Shown here: positions 16,911-25,225 of the stretch, one piece after another
How the letters are laid out: every line of letters starts with the position of its first letter
Numbering within the stretch: the stretch's first letter is position 1
DNA from: an uncultured Lachnospiraceae bacterium
GTDB lineage: Bacteria; Bacillota; Clostridia; Lachnospirales; Lachnospiraceae
Reading direction: 5' to 3'
Length of the DNA: 64,000 bases
Assembly (NCBI GenBank): GCA_910578795.1
Contig: CAJTSD010000001.1
Coordinates: forward strand, 105,398 to 169,397
Notes under the pieces: model-generated
What the model was told of the DNA's origin: nothing
The model's database searches: none
The model's input: only the letters and a program-made list of their open reading frames with translations
Program-made: the position numbers and the translations under genes

Positions 16911-18260
16911 TTAGTGCGGACATACAGTATAAGATACTGTTCTTACCAAGTCACCATAAAATTCATGTCCGCATCTAGTACATCTCTGACCAGCATAGTA
17001 ATCCATCTTACACCCGCCTTTACCATCTTTTTCATGATTTACAACAGTTCCAGAAACATATGTATGGCTACAGGATCTATACATTTGATCTGCATCTGTA
17101 TGCACATCATAGTATACTTCACCCTCATCACTCACAAAAAATATAACATCCCCGGCATTCACATAGTCTTCATATGCGTCATATTTTACATCTAATTCCG
17201 TACGCCCATCTTGTTCCCAATTGTCATACCAAATAGAAGCATCTACTTTCTCGTAAGGTCTGTCAAGATACCAAATATGCCTCTCCTCATACGCACAAAC
17301 CGTCAGTGATGATGCAAATACTGCCGCCGCAAGTATCAACATCCCCATTGCTTTACTCATTATTCCATACTTATTACCTGTTTTTTTCATTCTTTTCATA
17401 TACGCTATCCTTTCTTTTAACTGTTTTCTACTCATGTTTAAGCCTGTAATCGGAATTTTTCCGCCTTCCTGTATTTCTGCAGTATGAATCAGAAAAAGGA
17501 TATATTCTCCTGTTTCTTCTATACTTTTATCAGCAATCACCTGATTATCGCAATACAGCTCCGCCGTCATATTCCAGCGGTACAACAGATAATAAACCAG
17601 CAGATTATAAAAATTCAACAATACCACAACCGCCAAAATTACTTTCATGATATTATCCTTTGCGCGGATATGCCCCAGCTCATGACGCAACACGTCCTCC
17701 AGTCTGTTTTGCTTCCAAACGCTTTTGGGAAGAATAATGCTTCCATGCAATAACCCGATTGTAATCGACGATTTGAGACCTGCGCACAGATATACTTTGG
17801 CGTTTACAGATCTTTTTCGTTCTTTTTCCAGCTGTTTTACAACAGTCTCTCCTTGTTTGTACCATTCCACCCCTTTCATCATTTGACCATATACGATAAA
17901 GTATCTCCTCATGAAAATCACAAGCCCTCCTGTCCCAAGCAAGATGCTGACAAAAATAAGAAGATAGGTCGGCGCATTTGATACATACACGCCGCTTGGA
18001 TACACAAAGACCGTATAATGAAGCATGTTTTGAATGGCATCATTTTTTTGAAACCATGCTTCATGACAGAAATATTTGTTTAGCACCTCTATATATTCTG
18101 ATTTGAACCGCGCAAGCGGCACAAGAAAAAGCAGGATATTGATTATTAAATACACCTTATGCCAAAGTACGGACATATGCCGCTTTGTCCAAAAACAAGA
18201 CAGCAGATAAACAACCGTCGCAGCACTTCCCGTCAGACTCATTGTATGCAGCAGCGTCAT
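16911..18260 (-). CDS. BlaR1/MecR1-like M56 metallopeptidase sensor
   Basis: This 449-residue membrane protein has four helices in its N-terminal 320 residues and the zinc peptidase motif HELGH at residues 193-197, followed by the E/D-containing helix TAELYCDNQV. The extracellular C-terminus is not a penicillin-binding domain. It is a short region with paired cysteines (CTRCGHEF and nearby Cys/His), a common ending in Lachnospiraceae relatives. In this family the peptidase normally inactivates a BlaI/MecI repressor. Here the upstream blaI gene is reduced to a fragment without its DNA-binding domain, so the signalling partner is missing or encoded elsewhere. Confidence 0.85.
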   Translation of the reverse strand: MTLLHTMSLTGSAATVVYLLSCFWTKRHMSVLWHKVYLIINILLFLVPLARFKSEYIEVLNKYFCHEAWFQKNDAIQNMLHYTVFVYPSGVYVSNAPTYLLIFVSILLGTGGLVIFMRRYFIVYGQMMKGVEWYKQGETVVKQLEKERKRSVNAKVYLCAGLKSSITIGLLHGSIILPKSVWKQNRLEDVLRHELGHIRAKDNIMKVILAVVVLLNFYNLLVYYLLYRWNMTAELYCDNQVIADKSIEETGEYILFLIHTAEIQEGGKIPITGLNMSRKQLKERIAYMKRMKKTGNKYGIMSKAMGMLILAAAVFASSLTVCAYEERHIWYLDRPYEKVDASIWYDNWEQDGRTELDVKYDAYEDYVNAGDVIFFVSDEGEVYYDVHTDADQMYRSCSHTYVSGTVVNHEKDGKGGCKMDYYAGQRCTRCGHEFYGDLVRTVSYTVCPH

Positions 18261-18261
18261 G

Positions 18262-18444
18262 CTATTCCTCCTCCTGTATAAACTCCCTCTCCACCATCGC
18301 TTTTAAACCTTCCTCATCCTGTCTGTCAATCCCCCATCCCCCTGTAAGCGCCGACAAAAAGGAACGCAGGATAGATTCGATTTCTCCCTGTTTCATCCGC
18401 CGAAATCAGTCCCTTGTCCGACAGCCGTCTGATAAATTTTCCAT
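18262..18444 (-). pseudogene. blaI/mecI-like repressor remnant
   Basis: After a good ribosome binding site (GGAGG, seven bases) and ATG at 18444, the DNA encodes pieces of a BlaI repressor in two frames: KFIRRLSDKGLISADETG, then, after a junction, EIESILRSFLSALTGG and EEGLKAMVEREFIQEEE. The N-terminal winged helix-turn-helix is absent and the original frame from the ATG meets a stop after 12 codons. The fragment ends two bases before the BlaR1-like start, which is the usual operon order. Confidence 0.75.
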
Positions 18445-18537
18445 GTTAATCCTCCGTTTCTTCTCTCTAAATTATTTTATTAATTTCATTGTACTACACA
18501 CATGAAATACTATAAAGAAAAGATGGTTTTTTGACAT

Positions 18538-18569
18538 AAAAAACCGCCCGACAGTATTCCTGTCCGAGC
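18538..18569 (-). terminator. Intrinsic terminator after lacI-family gene
   Basis: On the minus strand CGCTCGGACAG pairs with CTGTCGGGCGG and is followed by six T. It lies 25 bases after the stop of the LacI-family regulator. Confidence 0.85.
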
Positions 18570-18593
18570 GATTTTTGTCTTATAGATTTCTCC

Positions 18594-19571
18594 TCAGGTC
18601 GTTTCCCGTTCTATCAGACAGACGGGCAAAACGGTTCGTTTCGGTACTAATTTCCCAGAAACAGCGTCGTGGAGCAGGTTAACTGCAATCTCCGCCATTT
18701 CCTTTACCGGCTGATGAATGGTTGTAAGCTGCGGTGTTGTCAGCGAAGCAATATTGACATCATCAAAACCGATTATTTTCATTTGGTCAGGCACTGAAAT
18801 TCCAAGCTTACGGCATACCTGCAATGCCTGCGCCGCCATCACGTCACTGCTTAAAAACATGCCATCCGTTTCATGATACTTTCGCAGCACACTCTCCAGC
18901 AGCTCATCGTATTTCATATTGTTGTACTGCTCTTCCTCCGTGGAAAGCTCTACAAACGCAATATTTTCTCTTTGACAGACCTCCCGGAAACCCTCCGTAC
19001 GCATATCCGCGGGCATGTGGATTGTCCCAATTGTACCGATATGCAGCAGATTTTTACAACCGCACGCAATCAGCTTCTGCGCCGCCAGCTCTCCGCCCTG
19101 CTTGTTGTCACATTCCACACAGGCGGTCCCGTTATCGAGAAAACGCTCCATTGTAATCACGGGAATATCGACTTTCTCAAACACCTTTGTATCCACCGTG
19201 CCGCTGCACAGAATCAGCCCCGCCGCCCGGTTTCCCGTACAGATGTCAATATATTCTTTCTCCTTTTCCTGTATACTCTGCGAGTTGCAGAGTAAAATTT
19301 TATACCCTTTTTTATACGCCTGCTTTTCCAAATTACTAATCGTTTCCGCAAAGTACGGATGCTTGATATGCGGCACAATCAGTCCGATTGTATTTGTGCT
19401 CTTACCGTGCAGCGAACGCGCCACCTCATTCGGGCGATAGTTCAGCTTTTCCATCGCTTCGTCTACCTTTTCCCGCGCATTGCTGCTGATATATCCGCGA
19501 TTATTCAGGATACGGGACACTGTGCCGACGGTCAGCCCCGCCTCCCTCGCAACATCCTTTAAAGTCGCCAT
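18594..19571 (-). CDS. LacI-family transcriptional regulator of sucrose/fructan use
   Basis: The 325-residue repressor has an N-terminal helix-turn-helix and hinge (MATLKDVAREAGLTVGTVSR, then YRPNEVARSLHGKST) and a periplasmic-binding-like sugar sensor domain (IGLIVPHIKHPYFAETI; GFDDVNIASLTTPQLTTIHQ). ATG 19571 is chosen because GGAGAG precedes it and the family begins MATLKDVA. It lies directly downstream of the GH32 gene. A CG-centred palindrome of LacI type overlaps the -35 boxes of the GH32 and sugar ABC promoters, so it very probably represses both until sucrose, fructose or a derivative is present. Confidence 0.88.
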   Translation of the reverse strand: MATLKDVAREAGLTVGTVSRILNNRGYISSNAREKVDEAMEKLNYRPNEVARSLHGKSTNTIGLIVPHIKHPYFAETISNLEKQAYKKGYKILLCNSQSIQEKEKEYIDICTGNRAAGLILCSGTVDTKVFEKVDIPVITMERFLDNGTACVECDNKQGGELAAQKLIACGCKNLLHIGTIGTIHMPADMRTEGFREVCQRENIAFVELSTEEEQYNNMKYDELLESVLRKYHETDGMFLSSDVMAAQALQVCRKLGISVPDQMKIIGFDDVNIASLTTPQLTTIHQPVKEMAEIAVNLLHDAVSGKLVPKRTVLPVCLIERETT

Positions 19572-19602
19572 ATGTCTCTCCATTTCTATTGTACAATCTT
19601 AT

Positions 19603-19727
19603 GGAAACGCTGATTAAAGCGTTTCCCGCGCCGGATTCGCGCTGCGAAGCAGCAATTTCGCTTGCAAATCCGTGCGCATCCTGCGGAGCATCTAAGGAAA
19701 CGATGATTTAATCAGCGTTTCCTTAGA
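19603..19727. repeat. Nested palindromic repeat (MITE/REP-like)
   Basis: The ends are inverted copies (GGAAACGCTGATTAAA at 19603 and TTTAATCAGCGTTTCC ending at 19722). The right part, 19691-19727, is almost a perfect 37-base palindrome flanked by TCTAAGG/CCTTAGA. The interior has GCTGC/GCAGC and other short stems. There is no coding capacity. It separates GH32 from lacI and could act as a processing or partial termination site. Confidence 0.6.
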
Positions 19728-19752
19728 TACAAGTCATTTTTGTTACAAAAAT

Positions 19753-21330
19753 TTACGTATTGCTGCCTTCTATATAATATACAAGGTTTTCGGCAAACGC
19801 TGCCTCATTGGGGATTTTAATCTGCACGGCTGTGTCTTTTAGAACAAATGTTCCAAGCTGCACGCCGCCGTCAAAAAAGACTTCCAAAATCCGGTCATCA
19901 ACGACAAAAAGAAATTCCTGATACCTGCAGCCAATTTGGTACTGCTCTGCGTCAACGCAAAATGTGCCGTTTTCAGGATTGTAGGTAACAGCACTGCCGT
20001 TCAGCTCCCATGTAAAGCTCCCTTGATAATCTTCCTTTGCACGCATTTTGAGCACGGCTGCCTTTTTATCCTTGCCAAATGACAGCATCTTTTCGCCCGA
20101 CACGCTGTCGTATGCAGTCTGTTTTGCCTGCTGCATCAGTTCTCTGACGGGCTTTTGTACTATTATATACCCATTCTCCGTGTTCTTGCAAGTCAGTTCT
20201 ACGGGCAGTCCATATGCCCCTGTAAACAGTCTGCCGTCGTTATCCAAACGCAGCCACGGAATAGAGATTGTGCGGTCCGCAACGCCAAAATACGTCTGTG
20301 CCGCATATGGTATTTTATTAACATACGCCTTGCGCTGTTTCCCCTGAACCTTAAAATGAAATCCGTCGAACTCTCCCGGATAATAAAACCCGTCCGCAGT
20401 CCAAAAAAACCAGCACATTTCGCCTGTATCGGACGTCAGGCGGAGCAAATCGGGACACTCCCATGCGTCGTCCAATGTAAAGCGGTCTGACTGCTCCCAC
20501 TGCTGCAAATCCTGCGATCGGAAAATTGCAAAGTCATTTCCCTCCAAAAACAACACCATGATATATGCCCGCGTTTCTTCGTGCCAGTATACTTTGGGGT
20601 CTCTGTTTTCCTTCTCAATCGTGGGCAGACACGGTGTCTCCATTTTAACCAATGTCTTCCCGCCGTCAAGACTGTACGCGATTTTCTGCGTAAACGCCAA
20701 CCCCTTACTCCACGCATTTGAGCCGCCTGCGGCAGTGTAGAAAAACAGGAGTGCATCGGTTGGAAGTCCCAGCAAAGAATGTTCGTTTGATATTGCGCAC
20801 CCGGAAAACATCGTACCGCTCTCATCCGGAAACAGGACCGTGTCCTGCTGCTGCCAGTGCAGCAGATCCGTGCTTGTCGCATGTCCCCAGCTCATATTTT
20901 CCCATACTGTGTTGAACGGATTGTACTGGAAATACAAGTGGTATGTGCCGTCTGCATAAATCATTCCGTTCGGATCGTTCGTCCAGCCGGTATTTGCGGC
21001 AAAGTGGATTAACGGGCGCGGGCATTGATTTTTTTGTCCATCAAAGTCCGCCCTTTCTGCATTTTGGATAGCATCCATAAAAACCTGCGGCGCGTCGGCG
21101 CTAAAAACAAGCTGTTCGCCCAAATATGCCTCTATTGGTATTTCGGCATAATAGTCGCAAGGATACTGCTGTGCATCAGCGTCCATGTCCGCAACGGGTA
21201 CCATAAATTCATGGATTTTTTTGCGGTATGCCTCTTCATCCTCCAAAAATATAGTGACCTTTGTTTCTGTTTTTCCCACGCAAATTGGCAGAAATATGTA
21301 TGGTTTTGTAATTTCTAATTTTCTTTCCAT
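19753..21330 (-). CDS. GH32 beta-fructosidase (sucrose/fructan hydrolase)
   Basis: This 525-residue GH32 enzyme has all three catalytic motifs: nucleophile in GWTNDPNGMIY, transition-state stabiliser in NRDPKVYWHE and acid/base in WECPDLLRL, plus FSGCAI. A ~105-residue N-terminal beta domain precedes the five-bladed propeller, and a beta-sandwich closes the protein. There is no signal peptide, so it acts on imported sucrose or short fructans, releasing fructose for the fructokinase. AGAGAGG lies eight bases before the ATG. It is controlled by the LacI-type operator upstream and is followed by the regulator gene. Confidence 0.9.
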   Translation of the reverse strand: MERKLEITKPYIFLPICVGKTETKVTIFLEDEEAYRKKIHEFMVPVADMDADAQQYPCDYYAEIPIEAYLGEQLVFSADAPQVFMDAIQNAERADFDGQKNQCPRPLIHFAANTGWTNDPNGMIYADGTYHLYFQYNPFNTVWENMSWGHATSTDLLHWQQQDTVLFPDESGTMFSGCAISNEHSLLGLPTDALLFFYTAAGGSNAWSKGLAFTQKIAYSLDGGKTLVKMETPCLPTIEKENRDPKVYWHEETRAYIMVLFLEGNDFAIFRSQDLQQWEQSDRFTLDDAWECPDLLRLTSDTGEMCWFFWTADGFYYPGEFDGFHFKVQGKQRKAYVNKIPYAAQTYFGVADRTISIPWLRLDNDGRLFTGAYGLPVELTCKNTENGYIIVQKPVRELMQQAKQTAYDSVSGEKMLSFGKDKKAAVLKMRAKEDYQGSFTWELNGSAVTYNPENGTFCVDAEQYQIGCRYQEFLFVVDDRILEVFFDGGVQLGTFVLKDTAVQIKIPNEAAFAENLVYYIEGSNT

Positions 21331-21354
21331 CGTTGATACCTCTCTTAATTTCGT

Positions 21355-21395
21355 ATTATGGCAGAATTGTGCGCCTATATGTCAATCGATTGTTA
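21355..21395 (-). promoter_or_regulatory. GH32 promoter with LacI-family operator
   Basis: On the minus strand TTGACA (21380-21385) lies 19 bases from an extended -10, TGCCATAAT (CATAAT 21355-21360). The palindrome TGTCAATC|GATTGTTA (21380-21395) covers the -35 box and matches the operator at 11013-11028 in its core. Confidence 0.78.
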
Positions 21396-21501
21396 TACTA
21401 TTATTTATGAGTGTATCATAGTTTTTTTTATTTGACTATATGTCAAATCAAACAATTTTTTTTCGGAAATAAAAACAAATACACCAAAAGTTTAGCGGCA
21501 T

Positions 21502-21541
21502 AAAACAGCGGCAAATCCGTATCATGGATTTACCGCTGTTT
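21502..21541 (-). terminator. Intrinsic terminator after lipoprotein gene
   Basis: A long stem, AAACAGCGG.AAATCC with GGATTT.CCGCTGTTT, lies just past the stop of the 21558-23261 gene and ends in a short U-rich part. Confidence 0.75.
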
Positions 21542-21557
21542 CCTGTGATTTTATTTA

Positions 21558-23261
21558 TTATTCTTCCGCTTCCTCTGCTTCTAATAAAGGACAAAAAATC
21601 TCTTCATCTCCTAAAGAAATCACAATATAAACCGGTTCTGTACCTTGAGCGACTTCATCCGGCAGTTGAAAGAACAGTTCTCCGTCCATGGAAACTCCGG
21701 GATTTAAGGTTTCAGACATCAAATTGCTTTTTAAAGTCAACCCGTCAGAAACCTCATAATAATTCTCATGCGAAGAATCGGTAAGTCGAACAAGCGGATC
21801 CTCCGCAATCGTGTAGACTATCGGAAGAAATGTATTTTGCTTCGAGCCGATATTTGTAATGGTAAATCGCGCTCTGACAATCTGACATCCCGCCTCTGAT
21901 GCTGTGTATATGAAACTGCCTTCTTCAAAGCTTTCTACAATTTCACAATCATGATATGTAATCTCCCAACCGCCCATAGAAACGGGTTCCTCCGCTTGAA
22001 AATACGGATAATCCGTAATCATCGAAGCATATGCATCAGGGGTATTGATGTTTTGATACATAAAATACAACTGATCTGCCTGCGGCAGCTTGGAATATTC
22101 GGAAGTGTCATTCACCGCCGAAGTCAAAGACGATTCCATTATCGTTCCCAAATGCCTAAGAAAACTGCGCGTTTCTGCATTATACAGGTCAATTGACGTC
22201 CCGGAATACGCTTCCTGTCTTTCAGTAGCATTTTTCATATCCATTTTTTTCGAATCCCCGCTTTCGTAAGAAGGCGTTAGAACGAGATAATAATCGGCAT
22301 TCTTCAAAGACGTCGGATACGCCTCTTGCGGCAGTCCCAACATGAAATCTCCTATAATGCGCAAAGCCGTGGGGGAACCTTCGTATTCTCTCGCGTATGG
22401 GTTGCGATAAAAAGCGACAACCTTTTTCCCCTCTAAATCAATCGTTTCCGGCAGAGGTTCCTCACCCGCATCAGACTTAAAATGCAGTTTTTCAGTAACG
22501 GTAGGCGCCAGATTTGTGGTATAATAAGCGTCTTCCCCTAATTCTGACGGCGTCCGAAAAGACTGCTCACCATACGCCGCCTCCCATTCGGGCAGCATCG
22601 TGCCGCGCAAAAAATTAATATATACAAGCGCATCGTCCGCCGTTTTTATTGTCAGACAATAGGGATCCTCGCTGTTGTAAAGATAATTGGATATCCAATC
22701 GTCGGCATCCCATTCATCAAAGTATCCCACTGCTTTCAGATCGTTCGCATAAGTCGGCAGCTTGTCCGGGTGTGCTTCCACCCAGTTCTCAACCGCAAGC
22801 CGTAGTTCGCTTTCATAAACAACATGATCCGGCATATTGCCCACAAGCTTGGCAAGCGCACGCCCGTCTAATTGTTCCGCAGCTTCAAACAGCGCGTCAA
22901 AACAGCCCTTAACATGAAACGATGTGTCAAATACCTCCCAGATTTGTTCTTCGTTGGTAATTGCTTTGGCAAGAAAGCTTTCTGCATAGGAAGAGGCATT
23001 TGCGCCACCCTGACGGTCAATTTCGCATAACAGGACGGTCGCCTGAAATTGTTGAAACAGCGTACTGTCGGCAGAGGAAGCTTCCGCCTGCAGCGCTGCA
23101 ACATCAATATTGGCTGCTTCCGCTTCCACATAAGCTTCCAAATCATCAGCTCCTTGCGCCGCCGACCAACACGCTTCAGTGGCGGTCGTACTTTGACTTT
23201 GGCAGGCTGACAGTGCGAAGAGCATCATGCCGAGTATTACAATCAATCCTTTTCTTTTCAT
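21558..23261 (-). CDS. Surface lipoprotein with DUF4352-like C-terminal domain
   Basis: The 567-residue lipoprotein has a signal peptide and lipobox LSAC (Cys20). Residues ~25-230 are helical, ~230-400 form a mixed domain with VVAFYRNPYAREYEGSP and ADYYLVLTPSYES, and the last ~140 residues resemble a DUF4352-type immunoglobulin-like domain (IVRARFTITNIGSKQNTFLP, LNPGVSMDGELFFQLPDE). It sits on the outer face of the membrane; its role is unknown. A perfect consensus promoter precedes it and a strong terminator follows, so it is a single, well-expressed gene. Confidence 0.7.
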   Translation of the reverse strand: MKRKGLIVILGMMLFALSACQSQSTTATEACWSAAQGADDLEAYVEAEAANIDVAALQAEASSADSTLFQQFQATVLLCEIDRQGGANASSYAESFLAKAITNEEQIWEVFDTSFHVKGCFDALFEAAEQLDGRALAKLVGNMPDHVVYESELRLAVENWVEAHPDKLPTYANDLKAVGYFDEWDADDWISNYLYNSEDPYCLTIKTADDALVYINFLRGTMLPEWEAAYGEQSFRTPSELGEDAYYTTNLAPTVTEKLHFKSDAGEEPLPETIDLEGKKVVAFYRNPYAREYEGSPTALRIIGDFMLGLPQEAYPTSLKNADYYLVLTPSYESGDSKKMDMKNATERQEAYSGTSIDLYNAETRSFLRHLGTIMESSLTSAVNDTSEYSKLPQADQLYFMYQNINTPDAYASMITDYPYFQAEEPVSMGGWEITYHDCEIVESFEEGSFIYTASEAGCQIVRARFTITNIGSKQNTFLPIVYTIAEDPLVRLTDSSHENYYEVSDGLTLKSNLMSETLNPGVSMDGELFFQLPDEVAQGTEPVYIVISLGDEEIFCPLLEAEEAEE

Positions 23262-23295
23262 ATTGTTTTTTCCTTTGCATTTTAATAATATTTTT

Positions 23296-23324
23296 ATTAT
23301 ACTTCATGGGAAAATTGATGTCAA
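23296..23324 (-). promoter_or_regulatory. Consensus promoter of the lipoprotein gene
   Basis: TTGACA (23319-23324) and TATAAT (23296-23301) on the minus strand, exactly 17 bases apart. Both boxes are perfect. Confidence 0.8.
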
Positions 23325-23338
23325 TGTAAGGGAATCTC

Positions 23339-23367
23339 TTGTAGCAGAACGGAAATGACGGTATAAT
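23339..23367 (+). promoter_or_regulatory. Promoter of the AAA-ATPase/nuclease gene
   Basis: TTGTAG (23339-23344), a 17-base spacer and TATAAT (23362-23367), about 90 bases before the start codon. It is back to back with the lipoprotein promoter. Confidence 0.65.
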
Positions 23368-23457
23368 AAAAGTGACCAAAATTGTTATGTAATGATGAAG
23401 GTACAAAACGGTTCCTTATTTTTGCTTTATTGAGCAGATCAGAAATGGAGGAAGATT

Positions 23458-25080
23458 ATGGCTTTCTGTCTGAATACAAACTCTGCCTTAATTTTATATC
23501 AGGATCTTGTAAACAGCGAATACTTTGTTGATAAATCTGCAATCATTGAACACATCAGCAAACGGATTCGGACAAGCACAAAATATGTCTGCGTTACAAA
23601 ACCGCGGCGGTTCGGGAAAACATCTGTTCTGAATATGTTGGGAGCGTATTATTGCAGGGCGCATGACGCGAAGGAATTGTTTGAAGGTTCTGCCATTAGC
23701 CAAAGAAAATCATATACTGTTCATTTAAACCGCTATAATGTCATCAACCTGTGCCTGAATGAAATCCCACTTGACCGGAGTCGTTATGAGGATTACATTG
23801 CACGGTTTAACAACGTAATTATCAGTGATATACAGGAAAGTTACCCTGCACTTAAGAACAAAACCTTTGAAAAGGCATCTGATGCGCTTATTGCCACAGG
23901 GGATGAGTTTATCTTCATTATTGACGAGTGGGATTATATTTTCAGCCATGAATTATATCCGGAACATCACGGAGATTTTTTGGAGTTTCTGCGAAATCTG
24001 CTCAAAGACAGACCTTACGTCGCGCTTACGTATATGACGGGAGTTTTGCCAATTAAAAAATACAGTACAGGTTCGGCATTGAATATGTTTGATGAGTACA
24101 CCATGCTTAAAGACCATATCTTTGGGGAGTATTTCGGTTTTTTGGAACGCGAAGTAGAGGCGTTATGTCAAAAACAGAAAAAGGTGCCGCTTGATGACAT
24201 CCGCGATTGGTATAACGGTTATCTATCCTCAACCGGAGGGAGGATTTACAACCCGCGTTCTGTTGTGCTGGCGTTGATGAACGGATACTGTCAAAGCTAC
24301 TGGACGCGGACGGGGAAAATGGATGAAGTGCTGTTTTTCTTAAAATACAATATCGGCGAGGTGCGGGATGATGTGGTGAAAATGGTAAATGGCTCGTCGG
24401 TTTGGATTGATATTGAAAAGGAGTTTAGCGCAGGGCAGGAGCAGATTTCCAGTCGGAAAGACATTTATTCCGCAATGATTATTTATGGTCTGCTCTCTTA
24501 CAGTGACGGGGAACTGCGTATTCCGAACAAGGAACTGATGATTGAATTTGAAAACGCATTGGAGGATGACGAATTTGGATATGTTGCGCAGCTTGTCCGC
24601 AATTCGGGCGCGGTGCTTGAGGCAACGCTAAACAAAAACGGAGATCTCGTGGCATCTTACCTCCACGACATCCACAACAGCGAGCTTCCGATTTTAAAAT
24701 ACAACGACGAAAACAGCCTCTCCTGCGTGGTGACACTTGCTTATCTTTCGGCAAGAAATAAATATAAGGTTGAGCGGGAAGAAAGCATGAGAAGAAGTTC
24801 TAAAGACGTTTCGCCATTGGACGAAACGCCAAGAACTTCTAAATCTCATGCAGGCAAGGGCTTTGTGGATTTAATCTTTTATCCGCGGCGCAAAAACCTG
24901 CCGGGGATTGTTTTGGAACTCAAGGCTGATAAGACACCCGCGGACGCGATTGCGCAGATTAGGGAGAAGGAATATTGCGAAAAACTGCGAAAAGAAAATG
25001 TCACGCGCATTCTTGCCGTCGGAATTAATTATGATACAAAGAAGAAAGAACATCAGTGTGTGATTGAGGAACTCGGCTGA
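23458..25080 (+). CDS. AAA-ATPase_like / PDDEXK_9 protein, intact copy with inserted palindrome
   Basis: The 540-residue protein has an N-terminal ATPase (Walker A KPRRFGKTS near residue 50, Walker B FIFIIDEWD near 158) and a C-terminal PD-(D/E)XK-like nuclease domain (GFVDLIFYPRR, GIVLELKADK, ILAVGINYD). Such proteins occur in many copies in Lachnospiraceae; a defence or mobile-element role is suspected but unproven. GGAGG precedes the ATG. Between YKVEREES and AGKGFVDLIF lie about 22 extra residues (MRRSSKDVSPLDETPRTSKS...) encoded by a perfect-stem palindrome at 24785-24851 that keeps the frame. Two damaged relatives are at 12896-13790 and 33914-35254. Confidence 0.85.
   Translation: MAFCLNTNSALILYQDLVNSEYFVDKSAIIEHISKRIRTSTKYVCVTKPRRFGKTSVLNMLGAYYCRAHDAKELFEGSAISQRKSYTVHLNRYNVINLCLNEIPLDRSRYEDYIARFNNVIISDIQESYPALKNKTFEKASDALIATGDEFIFIIDEWDYIFSHELYPEHHGDFLEFLRNLLKDRPYVALTYMTGVLPIKKYSTGSALNMFDEYTMLKDHIFGEYFGFLEREVEALCQKQKKVPLDDIRDWYNGYLSSTGGRIYNPRSVVLALMNGYCQSYWTRTGKMDEVLFFLKYNIGEVRDDVVKMVNGSSVWIDIEKEFSAGQEQISSRKDIYSAMIIYGLLSYSDGELRIPNKELMIEFENALEDDEFGYVAQLVRNSGAVLEATLNKNGDLVASYLHDIHNSELPILKYNDENSLSCVVTLAYLSARNKYKVEREESMRRSSKDVSPLDETPRTSKSHAGKGFVDLIFYPRRKNLPGIVLELKADKTPADAIAQIREKEYCEKLRKENVTRILAVGINYDTKKKEHQCVIEELG
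24785..24851. repeat. Palindromic element inserted in frame in a coding region
   Basis: GCATGAGA (24785-24792) pairs with TCTCATGC (24844-24851), and AGAAGTTCT (24793-24801) with AGAACTTCT (24832-24840); inside are CGTTTCG/CGAAACG. It is 67 bases long. The same nested layout, with identical AGAAGTTCT arms, occurs in 65 bases at 27920-27984 between two genes. It adds about 22 residues without a stop codon. Confidence 0.7.
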
Positions 25081-25156
25081 TTTTTTCCCACATATCGAAC
25101 ATCTGTCAGCGTGCTGATACATTATCTTTAAATATCTGTATGCAATGCATGCATAG

Positions 25157-25196
25157 AAGGCAGCAGTGGACTATCTAATAACCCCTCTGCTGCCTT
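25157..25196. terminator. Bidirectional terminator between convergent genes
   Basis: AAGGCAGCAG pairs with CTGCTGCCTT (ten base pairs, 20-base loop), followed by TATTCTTT. It lies between the convergent AAA-ATPase and cyclodeaminase-family genes. Confidence 0.7.
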
Positions 25197-25225
25197 CGCT
25201 ATTCTTTATCACGCATTTTCGCAAA

